Shown here: one piece after another, positions 1-6,202 of the stretch
Position numbering within the stretch: position 1 is the first letter of the stretch
Layout: every line of letters begins with the position of its first letter
From: an uncultured Actinomyces sp.
Lineage (GTDB): Bacteria > Actinomycetota > Actinomycetes > Actinomycetales > Actinomycetaceae
NCBI GenBank assembly: GCA_937926415.1
Contig: CALBAF010000328.1
Span: 1 to 10,713, forward strand
Length of the DNA stretch: 10,713 nt
Direction: 5' to 3'
Notes under the pieces: generated by a model
Told to the model about the DNA's origin: nothing
Seen by the model: only the letters and a program-made list of their open reading frames with translations
Databases searched by the model: none
Translations under genes and position numbers: made by a program

Positions 1-2
1 AT

Positions 3-617
3 GCCTGGCGCTCGTACACGCGGGCCTTCATCGCCGAGTTCGGCGCCCGCGGCGGCGAGGAATACGAGACGACTGTGCGCGACTTCGCGGCTAGCGATAA
101 CCCCGATATCGCGTGGCGGGCGCGCCGCGCCCTGGCGGCACGGGGCCTCGTCGACGAGGAATCCATCGAGGCATGGCGCAGCGCCGACGGCTCGGGAGAG
201 GCCGCTCGCATGAGTGTCGAGGCTCTCGCGTCCCTGCCGACCGAAGAGGCACGCGCGCGGGCCTGGGAGTCGGTGTTCTCCGATTCCTTGTCCAACGACC
301 ACCTGACCGCGACCCTGGCGGGCCTGCAAGCCTCGTCGTGGGAGGGAGAGTCCGGTGTCGGCACGGCGGTCGAGCGAATGATCTCCTACTGGGAGACGCA
401 CACGATCGGCATGGCGCTGCGCTACGCCAACGGCGTTCTCGCTCTCGGTGTCGACGTCGACCGTGATGTCAGCGTCGAACGATCTGTCGGCCTGTTGCGT
501 CGCTGGACCGACGAACATCAGGATGCCCCTGCGCAGCTACGCCGCATCGTCGTCGAGCACCTCGATTCCTTTGAACGCGATGAGCGCGTGCAGCGTTGCT
601 GGAGTTCCGGCCAGTGA
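3..617 (+). CDS. pepN: Aminopeptidase N, M1 family, C-terminal part (5' end outside window)
   Basis: The open frame enters from the left edge and ends at TGA 615-617, giving 204 visible residues. They form the helical C-terminal region (ERAP1_C-like) of actinobacterial M1 zinc aminopeptidases. The recognisable stretches are an FAASDNPDIAWRARRALAARG-like helix near residues 25-45, EARARAWESVFSDSLSN near residues 78-92, and a closing segment, RRIVVEHLDSFERDERVQRC. The catalytic HExxH and GAMEN motifs would lie upstream, outside the window, so catalysis cannot be confirmed here. The family cleaves N-terminal residues from peptides in the cytoplasm. The stop overlaps the GTG start of the next gene (GTGA, 614-617), suggesting co-transcription and translational coupling. 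The family call is by pattern recognition; the symbol follows the usual actinobacterial name. Confidence 0.8.
   Translation, partial: AWRSYTRAFIAEFGARGGEEYETTVRDFAASDNPDIAWRARRALAARGLVDEESIEAWRSADGSGEAARMSVEALASLPTEEARARAWESVFSDSLSNDHLTATLAGLQASSWEGESGVGTAVERMISYWETHTIGMALRYANGVLALGVDVDRDVSVERSVGLLRRWTDEHQDAPAQLRRIVVEHLDSFERDERVQRCWSSGQ
601..604 (+). promoter_or_regulatory. Ribosome binding site deciding the GTG start at 614
   Basis: GGAG lies 9 nt before GTG 614. This favours the GTG start over the ATG at 596 (upstream, no comparable Shine-Dalgarno) and over the in-frame ATG at 701, which also has none. The site lies inside the end of pepN. Confidence 0.55.
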
Positions 618-1471
618 CGCAGCTGGGACATCGAGGCACGGAGGCGGGGGAGGAGCACGACGCTGCTCCCCAGGCCTCGTCCGTGGACCCTGCGGCCTCG
701 ATGTCCCTCCTGACGTCGCTCCTGGCTAACCCGCTTGATGCGGGATACGAGCAATACCGCGAGGATCATGGTTCGCGGCCCGCTGGATTCTTGAGCCGCG
801 TTGCCGTCTTTGCCGTGGCTGTTGCGCTCGGCTTTGGCTCGGTCATCGCCATTCATTCGTTGCGCCTTCCAGCCAACGACGTGAAAGCCGACCTCAAGGA
901 GCAGGCTGACGCCCGGTCGCACACCGTCGAGGAATTGAACGACGAGGTGCAATCGCTCGGCCGCGCGATCGACGACCTCTCGCAGTCGGGTGCCCCGGTG
1001 GCCATTGACGGTGCGCGCGACCTGACGACAGCCACTCGCCCAGTGAGCGGCCCCGGTATCATCGTGACTCTCACCGATCGCAGTGGACCGGGTAAGGGCA
1101 GCGGCGCAGTACGCGACCAAGACGTCGCGATGGTCGTCAACGCTATGTGGGCTGCCGGTGCGGAAGCGATTTCGGTGAACGGTCAGCGCATCGGTCCAAG
1201 GACTTTTGTGCGCACTGCGGGCTCGGTGATTCTCGTCAACGTCACCCCGGTGTCCTCTCCCTACGAGGTTATGGCCATCGGGGATTCAAATGCGCTGTCC
1301 GTCGCGCTCGTCCGCGGAGCCACTGGCGACTATCTGTCCGCCGCCCAATCGGTCAGTGGGATGAGCGTGAGTTCAAAGGTCTCGCAGGCCCTCACGATGG
1401 AAGCGCTGACACCGACTTCCTCTGAGTACGCTCAACTGCTGGATACACAACACGAAGGAGGCACTCAATGA
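614..1471 (+). CDS. DUF881 family membrane protein (first copy)
   Basis: 285 residues from GTG 614. A hydrophilic N-terminal stretch ends at MSLLTSLLANPLDAGYEQY (residues 30-48), a typical opening for actinobacterial DUF881 proteins. One membrane span follows at about residues 60-82, then a coiled-coil-like segment (about 88-118, rich in E, D and L). The extracytoplasmic DUF881 domain begins near residue 130 and contains GPGIIVTLTDR, VVNAMWAAGAEAISVNGQRI and SSPYEVMAIGD. The family's biochemical role is not established. Relatives sit beside sbp in Firmicutes (ylxW/ylxX next to ftsA) and in M. tuberculosis (Rv1823/Rv1825), which suggests an envelope or division link (inference). The gene overlaps pepN by 4 nt and the next gene by ATGA (1468-1471), so it belongs to a tightly coupled operon. 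An ATG at 701 would give a protein 29 residues shorter. Confidence 0.85.
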   Translation: MTQLGHRGTEAGEEHDAAPQASSVDPAASMSLLTSLLANPLDAGYEQYREDHGSRPAGFLSRVAVFAVAVALGFGSVIAIHSLRLPANDVKADLKEQADARSHTVEELNDEVQSLGRAIDDLSQSGAPVAIDGARDLTTATRPVSGPGIIVTLTDRSGPGKGSGAVRDQDVAMVVNAMWAAGAEAISVNGQRIGPRTFVRTAGSVILVNVTPVSSPYEVMAIGDSNALSVALVRGATGDYLSAAQSVSGMSVSSKVSQALTMEALTPTSSEYAQLLDTQHEGGTQ

Positions 1472-1800
1472 TCGCCGTTATTGGATTGATCATCGGTATT
1501 GTTCTCGGCGTCCTGCTCGACCCCACCGTGCCCGCATGGCTTGCCCCGTTCCTTCCCGTCGCCGTCGTCGCCGGCTTGGACGCTCTGTTCGGTGCGGGAC
1601 GAGCGTGGCTGGAGGGACGCTTTGCCGACCGTGTTTTCGTCACTTCCTTCTTCTGGAACGTCGTGGTGGCGTGCCTGCTGGTGTTCCTGGGAACTCAGCT
1701 GGGTGTCGGCTCCGCGATGACGACTGCCGTGGTCGTCGTGCTGGGTATTCGCATTTTCTCCAACACCGCGTCGATCCGGCGTCTGCTCCTGAAGGCCTGA
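1468..1800 (+). CDS. sbp: Small basic family membrane protein (Sbp, DUF1290)
   Basis: 110 residues, the usual size for the family. Three to four hydrophobic segments are visible, at about residues 1-20, 25-42, 58-77 and 82-95. The family signature is seen in LGVLLDPTVPAWLAPFLPVA followed by LDALFGAGRAWLEGRF, then FFWNVVVACLLVFLGTQLG and a short basic C-terminus (SIRRLLLKA). Function is unknown. The gene lies between two DUF881 genes, as in mycobacteria (Rv1824), and its Firmicutes relative lies just upstream of ftsA. Start ATG 1468 overlaps the previous stop (ATGA) and is preceded 6 nt upstream by a strong GAAGGAGG (1454-1461), so this gene may be translated more strongly than its neighbours. 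The three proteins may form one membrane assembly (inference from coupling). Confidence 0.9.
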   Translation: MIAVIGLIIGIVLGVLLDPTVPAWLAPFLPVAVVAGLDALFGAGRAWLEGRFADRVFVTSFFWNVVVACLLVFLGTQLGVGSAMTTAVVVVLGIRIFSNTASIRRLLLKA

Positions 1801-1801
1801 C

Positions 1802-2602
1802 ATGAGCGAACAGACTCCCGATTCCACCACACCCGTCACCGATGCGAAGTTAGCTCCCCGCGGGCACGGCGTGCATCGTGATACGCACAGTGGACGGCGC
1901 CTGTGGGCGCGGGCGCGGCAGGCATTTTTCGCACTCCCGCGCGGCCTGCATGTCGTCATGCTCGTTATCTTCATGATCCTGGGATTCGCGCTCGCCACGC
2001 AGGTGCGTGCGCAGCGATCGGACCCTCTCGAAGGCCTGTCCGAACAGGAATTGGTGACGGTGCTGGACGAACTGGGCACTCAGGAACAAAACCTGCGCAC
2101 GCGGCGCGGGGAATTGTCCAGTGAACTCGATGAACTGCGCAGTGCCGCTGACGAGGCTGATGCCCGGGAACAGGCGGCACGCAAGGCCGAAACGCAGGCG
2201 CAGATTGCGGCGGGGACGGTTCCGGTGCACGGCCCTGGCGTCACGGTCTCGGTTGTCGACGCCGGCTCGAACCTTTCATCCACGCAGTTCGTCATGACCC
2301 TCGGCGAGCTGCGTAACGCCGGTGCCGAGGCTATCGAACTCAACGGTATTCGCCTCTCCACGCGGTCCTCTTTTACCGGCCAGGCCGGCTCCATCGTGGT
2401 CGACGGCGCCCCGATCTCGTCGCCCTACACGTGGAAGGTGATTGGGGAGTCCCAAACGATCGCGACCGCGCTAGACATTCAGGCTGGTTCTGCCGCTCAG
2501 ATGCGCGCAAAGGGTGCGACTGTGGCGATCACTCCCTCGAGCGACATTACGATCGAGTCGATTGCTACTCCTCGCCAGCCGCAGTTCGCAACCTACCAGT
2601 GA
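1802..2602 (+). CDS. DUF881 family membrane protein (second copy)
   Basis: 266 residues from ATG 1802, one base after the sbp stop, with GAAGG at 1791-1795. The N-terminus (1-48) is hydrophilic and basic, so it is probably cytoplasmic. One membrane span lies at about 49-67 (VVMLVIFMILGFALA). A long charged coiled coil spans about 78-135, containing ELSSELDELRSAADEADARE. The DUF881 domain runs from about 138 to 262 with GPGVTVSVVDAG, LGELRNAGAEAIELNGIRL, VVDGAPISSPYTWKVIGES and a closing IESIATPRQPQFATY. It shares domain order with the first DUF881 protein but is clearly diverged: the first has VRDQDVAMVVN where this has LSSTQFVMTLG. Equivalent to Rv1825 by position. No enzymatic motif is apparent and the function is unknown. 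It ends the first operon; I see no strong terminator after it. Confidence 0.87.
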   Translation: MSEQTPDSTTPVTDAKLAPRGHGVHRDTHSGRRLWARARQAFFALPRGLHVVMLVIFMILGFALATQVRAQRSDPLEGLSEQELVTVLDELGTQEQNLRTRRGELSSELDELRSAADEADAREQAARKAETQAQIAAGTVPVHGPGVTVSVVDAGSNLSSTQFVMTLGELRNAGAEAIELNGIRLSTRSSFTGQAGSIVVDGAPISSPYTWKVIGESQTIATALDIQAGSAAQMRAKGATVAITPSSDITIESIATPRQPQFATYQ

Positions 2603-2612
2603 GGTCCCGCCC

Positions 2613-2618
2613 TATAAT
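2613..2618 (+). promoter_or_regulatory. Candidate -10 element upstream of garA
   Basis: A perfect TATAAT hexamer lies 11 bases after the DUF881 stop in the 103-bp gap before the FHA gene. No good -35 lies at 16-18 bp (the nearest TTG-like hexamer, TTCGCA at 2585-2590, is 22 bp away). A second possibility in the same gap is TTGTCG (2645-2650), 17 bp, CTTAAT (2668-2673). Either would give garA its own transcript. Confidence 0.35.
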
Positions 2619-2705
2619 CAGTGGGGTAGTCACCGTGCCCGCGCTTGTCGGATGGTGAACGTTTACACTTAATGCAGTCCCTAAAATGATTCTTTGGAGC
2701 GCACA

Positions 2706-3140
2706 ATGTCCGACAACCAGCCGTTCGACCCGACCGCAACCTCCATCTTCGGCCTCGCGCCTGTGACGGAGGACGTCGAGGAGGCTCCCGTTGCTCTGTC
2801 CGCTCGCGATCGTGAGGCCGTCGAGGCACTGCCCGCTGGCTCCGCGCTTCTTATCGTCCAGCGCGGCCCGAACACGGGCGCGCGTTTCCTCCTCGATCCG
2901 GAGGTGACGAACGCCGGCCGCTCGCCCAAGGCCGACATCTTCCTGGACGACGTGACGGTGTCGCGTAAGCACTGCCAGTTCATCGCCTCCGAGGGTGGCC
3001 ACATCGTGCGTGACTCGGGTTCGCTGAACGGAACCTACGTGAATCGTGAGCGTGTCGATTCGATCGCTCTGCGCGCCGGCGATGAGGTGCAGATTGGCAA
3101 GTATCGCCTGACCTACCAGCCGTCGACCAAGCAGGCCTGA
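2706..3140 (+). CDS. garA: FHA-domain regulator, GarA/OdhI-like
   Basis: 144 residues from ATG 2706, chosen over an upstream in-frame TTG (2694) because TTGGAG (2694-2699) forms its Shine-Dalgarno. The N-terminal tail carries PTATSIFG (residues 9-16), matching the ETTSVF phospho-switch of mycobacterial GarA and corynebacterial OdhI. The FHA domain occupies about 48-138 with the phosphothreonine-binding residues GRS (71-73), SRKH (86-89) and LNGT (107-110). In the family, the unphosphorylated protein binds and inhibits 2-oxoglutarate dehydrogenase and (GarA) glutamate dehydrogenase; phosphorylation of the tail by Ser/Thr kinases makes it fold onto its own FHA domain and releases the targets. 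The first Thr of the pair (PknG-type site) is Ala11 here, while Thr12 (PknB-type site) is kept. Its neighbours match Rv1827 synteny, but gcvH is missing upstream. Confidence 0.85.
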   Translation: MSDNQPFDPTATSIFGLAPVTEDVEEAPVALSARDREAVEALPAGSALLIVQRGPNTGARFLLDPEVTNAGRSPKADIFLDDVTVSRKHCQFIASEGGHIVRDSGSLNGTYVNRERVDSIALRAGDEVQIGKYRLTYQPSTKQA

Positions 3141-3141
3141 C

Positions 3142-3909
3142 GTGTGCGCAGCTCTCGCACGTGAGCGTGAGGTTGCTTCCGGTTCGGAAGCAACCTCTTG
3201 GCCGCATGACGCGGATCATTCGCCGGAGCTGTCGATTGGCCGCGTCGTCGATGCCCTGAAAGGCGAGTTCCCCGCGATCTCGCTGTCGAAGGTTCGCTAC
3301 CTGGAGAGCGAAGGCCTGGTGTTTCCCGCACGTACCGGGTCTGGTTATCGCAAGTATTCTGCGGCCGACGTCGAGCGACTGCGCTATGTCTTGACGGAGC
3401 AGCGCGACTCTTTTACCCCGTTGAGCGTGATTCGCGCGCAGCTTGATGCGCTTGATGCCGGGCACGAGCCGGCGAGGCGTCGGGTTGCGCAGGTTGTCTC
3501 CTCCGAGGGACAGACCGTGTCGCTGGGTGGGCGCCGAGCCATTCCCGCCGCGGACCTGTCGGACCTGACCGGCGTGGATATGGACACCCTCGAGCGCTAT
3601 GCGAGGCTGGGGCTGGTCACGCCTGACTTGGCCGGTTACTTTCCGGCTCGGTGCGTGCAGGCTGTGTCGACCATCGCGCGTCTGGAGTGTGCGGGAGTGG
3701 ACGTGCGGGTACTGCGCGCCGTCCGTCAGGGTGCGGAACGCAGTGCGGACATTATTGATCAGACCGTGTCTTCCCAGAGGGGACGAGGCCGGGGCGCGGA
3801 TCGTGAGCGTGCGCGTGCCCGTGCGGTTGAACTCGGCGACCTGTTTGCCGAATTGCATCGGGATATGCTGGCGGTGGCGGTGTCATCGCTCGCGGAGGAC
3901 GGAGACTAA
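3142..3909 (+). CDS. ftsR: MerR-family transcriptional regulator, FtsR-like
   Basis: 255 residues from GTG 3142, one base after the garA stop. The N-terminal 29 residues are poorly conserved. The MerR helix-turn-helix starts at LSIGRVVDALKGEFPAISLS (30-49) and continues through KVRYLESEGLVFPARTGSGY (50-69) and DVERLRYVLTEQRD (76-89). A second domain (about 133-255) has DLTGVDMDTLERYARLGLVT, a basic linker (SQRGRGRGADRERARAR, 211-227) and a helical tail. The layout matches FtsR of Corynebacterium (reported to activate ftsZ) and Rv1828. There is no ligand-binding cysteine cluster of the metal-sensing MerR type. No strong Shine-Dalgarno precedes 3142, and a perfect hairpin (3169-3197) lies in the first codons, so initiation may be regulated or the true start may be further in; no good ATG or GTG is in frame before the domain. 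Confidence 0.83.
   Translation: MCAALAREREVASGSEATSWPHDADHSPELSIGRVVDALKGEFPAISLSKVRYLESEGLVFPARTGSGYRKYSAADVERLRYVLTEQRDSFTPLSVIRAQLDALDAGHEPARRRVAQVVSSEGQTVSLGGRRAIPAADLSDLTGVDMDTLERYARLGLVTPDLAGYFPARCVQAVSTIARLECAGVDVRVLRAVRQGAERSADIIDQTVSSQRGRGRGADRERARARAVELGDLFAELHRDMLAVAVSSLAEDGD
3169..3197 (+). terminator. Perfect 12-bp stem-loop at the garA/ftsR junction
   Basis: GAGGTTGCTTCC (3169-3180), a 5-nt loop, then GGAAGCAACCTC (3186-3197), with no mismatch. It lies 29 nt after the garA stop and inside the 5' end of ftsR as called. Only a CTTGG sequence follows, so it lacks a U tract. It may attenuate transcription from garA into ftsR or block ftsR translation. The structure is seen; the role is inferred. 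Confidence 0.55.
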
Positions 3910-3961
3910 GTCTCATGTTCAACATGAAGGTTAGACTCGCCGGCTCGGTTATTGACCGAGC
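3902..3961. promoter_or_regulatory. Cluster of three inverted repeats upstream of mcdR
   Basis: Three palindromes follow one another: GAGACT-A-AGTCTC (3902-3914, containing the ftsR stop), TCATGTT-C-AACATGA (3913-3927) and GCTCGGT-5 nt-ACCGAGC (3943-3961). The last covers the -35 of the promoter assigned to mcdR. They are good candidates for operators, possibly of one of the two adjacent MerR proteins, which bind dyads as dimers. The symmetry is seen; the binding is inferred. Confidence 0.5.
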
Positions 3962-3980
3962 GTCGCTGGTGCTTTACCGT
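3952..3980 (+). promoter_or_regulatory. Promoter of mcdR
   Basis: TTGACC (3952-3957), a 17-bp spacer and TACCGT (3975-3980) fit a housekeeping sigma promoter, predicting a start near 3987 and a leader of about 35 nt ending in AAGGAG (4009-4014). The -35 lies in the right half of the 3943-3961 inverted repeat, so a repressor bound there would occlude it. Confidence 0.5.
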
Positions 3981-4021
3981 AGTCCTGTTCTCATCAAGAA
4001 TTACCTGCAAGGAGCCCACGA

Positions 4022-4573
4022 GTGAGCGCACAAGCGAACGCAGCAAGCCGGCAAGGCATGCTGTTTGGCGACCCCCTCGAGGGGCTCGATACGGACGAGG
4101 TGGGCTACCGTGGTCCGGTTGCGTGCACCGCAGCTGGCATCACGTACCGTCAGCTCGACTACTGGGCTCGTACCGGCCTCCTTCAGCCGTCGATCCGCGC
4201 CGCGCGCGGCTCCGGCTCGCAGCGCCTGTACTCCTTCCGCGACATCCTCGTCCTGAAGGTCGTCAAGAAGCTCCTGGATGCTGGCGTTTCTCTCCAGCAG
4301 GTCCGCGTTGCAGTGTCGTCGCTGCAGAACAGGGGAGTGGACGATCTGGCTTCGATCACGCTGATGAGCGACGGTGCTTCGGTCTACGAGTGCACCTCCA
4401 CCGATGAGGTTATTGATCTCCTTCAGGGTGGCCAGGGCGTGTTTGGTATCGCCGTTGGTCGCGTGTGGCGTGAGGTCGAGGGATCGCTCGCGGAGCTGCC
4501 CCTCGAGCGCTCCGAGTCCGTTTTCGTCGATGAGCTCGCCGAACGTCGTCGGTCGAAGCTGTCAGCTTCCTGA
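4022..4573 (+). CDS. MerR-family transcriptional regulator, McdR (Rv1830)-like
   Basis: 183 residues from GTG 4022, 7 nt after AAGGAG (4009-4014). After a variable N-terminus the protein has GYRGPVACTAAGITYRQLDY (residues 28-47), a MerR helix-turn-helix, with ARTGLLQPSIRAARGSGSQR, then LYSFRDILVLKVVKKLLDAG, a dimerisation helix, and ITLMSDGASVYECTSTDEVI followed by DLLQGGQGVFGIAV. These blocks are close to mycobacterial Rv1830 (McdR/ResR), a regulator linked to cell division and growth. In M. tuberculosis a DUF151 gene separates the two MerR genes; here there is only a 112-bp regulatory gap. Cys37 and Cys119 are isolated, so a metal-sensing role is unlikely. The gene ends before a convergent terminator. 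Confidence 0.85.
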   Translation: MSAQANAASRQGMLFGDPLEGLDTDEVGYRGPVACTAAGITYRQLDYWARTGLLQPSIRAARGSGSQRLYSFRDILVLKVVKKLLDAGVSLQQVRVAVSSLQNRGVDDLASITLMSDGASVYECTSTDEVIDLLQGGQGVFGIAVGRVWREVEGSLAELPLERSESVFVDELAERRRSKLSAS

Positions 4574-4593
4574 CACGCGAATCAATCGTAGAA

Positions 4594-4624
4594 GTGGGGT
4601 CCAGGCTGAGTGCCTGGACCCCAC
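4594..4624. terminator. Bidirectional hairpin between mcdR and the Hsp70-like gene
   Basis: GTGGGGTCCAGGC (4594-4606), loop TGAGT, GCCTGGACCCCAC (4612-4624): a perfect 13-bp, GC-rich stem in the 81-bp gap between convergent genes. Neither flank has a long T run (plus side ACTGTTG, minus side TTCTACG), which is common for actinobacterial terminators. Confidence 0.75.
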
Positions 4625-4654
4625 ACTGTTGCGCCGCCCGCGCGACGCCGGCGG

Positions 4655-6169
4655 TTAGCGGCGTCCGAGCGGACGCGTGACGGTGTAGGCGGTGTCCACA
4701 TCCGTGATCTGAACCGTGACCATGCCGTTTTCGTCGACGATGTAGGACTCTTCGATGAGAGGGCCATCCTCGGTACGGATAACGGGAACGGCCGACAGAT
4801 CGATGTCGGAGCGACGCAGGGCGCGTTCGAAGGGAACGATGACCTCACCGTAGGGCTGCAGGTCGCCGCGGGGCACCCCGGCCTCGTCGAAGGACGAATA
4901 CTCGACGAAGCGGAAGTAGCCGATGTTGTGCGCGGCGCGGTAGCGGCGCTTGATGGTTAGGGTTTCGCCGGGGGTAAGCTCCGTGTTCGGCTCAAGGAGC
5001 GTGTCGAAGGAGATGAAGGACCCGGCCTCGCGCTCACGGAAGACACCGACGCCGCGCGAAAGCTGTTCGCGCACCGTGTACGCGGCTTCGGGGTCCGCGC
5101 CGATGGCAAGACCGATCGCGGTGGACGCCGCCGTGTGCGGAGAGCGATGCACGCGGCGACCAAAGCGCGAGCGAAGGACCCTCGCGACGAGCGGCAGCTG
5201 CGAGCCGCCACCCACGACGTAGAGGCCAGCTATGTCTCCGCCGAGCTGGCCGACGCCGGATGCGTCGGGCACCAACAGGGGCTCCATGGCCTCGATCGTT
5301 GCTTCGACGAGGGGAGTGGCGGCCTCGTAGAAGTCGGCGACGGGAATCGTCACGGGCTTGCCGTCGACGGGAACGGTGATGAACTTCGTCGAGGGGGAGA
5401 GGGTTTCTTTCGCGTCGCGAGAGTCTTCGATAAGACGCTCCCACGCCTCATCGCCAAGCTTGCCAGAGTCCGTGCCAGCAGCAGCGGCGAGGCGGGTGGC
5501 GAGCACGAGGTCGAAATCGTCGCCGCCCATCATGTTGAGGCCGCGTGAACCCATGACCTCATGGAGCGTGCCCGTGGCGGACACGATGGACGCGTCGAAG
5601 GTGCCGCCGCCCAGGTCGTAGACGAGGATTGCGGTGCGCTTCGAGTTCAGCGTGCCCGCGTGGCGGTGCGTGTACTCGAAGCCGGCGGCGGAGGGCTCGT
5701 TGACCATCGCGAGGACGTCCCAACCCGCGCGACGGAAGGCCTCAAGAGTAAGGAAGCGCTGCGCCGACCATGCGTGTGCGGGGATGCCGACGAGGGCTTC
5801 GAGTGGCTCCGAATCGGGTAGCGACGCGATGGACGAGTTGGTACGCAGCTGGCGCACGACGTAGCTGAGGAAACCCGTCAGCGCATCGAGGATCGAGATG
5901 CTGTGATTGCCCAGGCGCAGCGTGGAGGTGTCAGTCACCGACGGATCGGACAGCAGGCGCTTGAATGAGCGCAGGTGGGGAGCACCCTCCCTGGCGGCAT
6001 CCTCGGCATCAAAGCCGTAGACCAGGCGGTCGCCGTCAAGAGCGATAATGGACGGAACGAAATCGACCGTATCGTCATTATTGTTGACGAAAGAGACGAT
6101 CGGGTAGTTCCCCCGATCGACGATAGCGATCGCAGTGGTCGTGGTGCCAAAATCAACTCCGAGTCTCAT
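4655..6169 (-). CDS. Short Hsp70-like ATPase
   Basis: 504 residues from ATG 6169; an in-frame GTG at 6178 would add three residues. The nucleotide-binding fold is complete: phosphate 1 VDFGTTTTAIAI (5-16), K70 in SFKRLL, equivalent to the catalytic Lys70 of DnaK, connect 1 NEPSAAGFEYT (157-167), phosphate 2 VYDLGGGTFDASIV (183-196, Thr190 like DnaK Thr199), adenosine loop YVVGGGSQLPLV (317-328) and connect 2 HTAASTAIGLAIGAD (345-359). The tail (about 380-504) resembles a beta-type substrate-binding domain, but the helical lid and acidic C-terminus are absent, leaving the protein about 100 residues shorter than DnaK. No grpE or dnaJ gene adjoins it. It is probably a specialised chaperone-like ATPase with unknown client. 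It starts 33 bp after the PAP2 gene and is probably co-transcribed with it. I found no convincing Shine-Dalgarno. Confidence 0.85.
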   Translation of the reverse strand: MRLGVDFGTTTTAIAIVDRGNYPIVSFVNNNDDTVDFVPSIIALDGDRLVYGFDAEDAAREGAPHLRSFKRLLSDPSVTDTSTLRLGNHSISILDALTGFLSYVVRQLRTNSSIASLPDSEPLEALVGIPAHAWSAQRFLTLEAFRRAGWDVLAMVNEPSAAGFEYTHRHAGTLNSKRTAILVYDLGGGTFDASIVSATGTLHEVMGSRGLNMMGGDDFDLVLATRLAAAAGTDSGKLGDEAWERLIEDSRDAKETLSPSTKFITVPVDGKPVTIPVADFYEAATPLVEATIEAMEPLLVPDASGVGQLGGDIAGLYVVGGGSQLPLVARVLRSRFGRRVHRSPHTAASTAIGLAIGADPEAAYTVREQLSRGVGVFREREAGSFISFDTLLEPNTELTPGETLTIKRRYRAAHNIGYFRFVEYSSFDEAGVPRGDLQPYGEVIVPFERALRRSDIDLSAVPVIRTEDGPLIEESYIVDENGMVTVQITDVDTAYTVTRPLGRR

Positions 6170-6202
6170 GGCACCCACACTAGCGTTTAAATAGGGGAGG
6201 TC

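Noticed and set aside
518..2079. Long minus-strand open frames opposite the DUF881-sbp genes
   Set aside because: High-GC antisense shadows; the plus-strand products have recognisable families and coupled starts.
2980..3858. A 292-codon open frame on the minus strand
   Set aside because: It is a shadow of garA/ftsR, both of which have clear conserved domains; the product is R/H-rich and unrecognisable.
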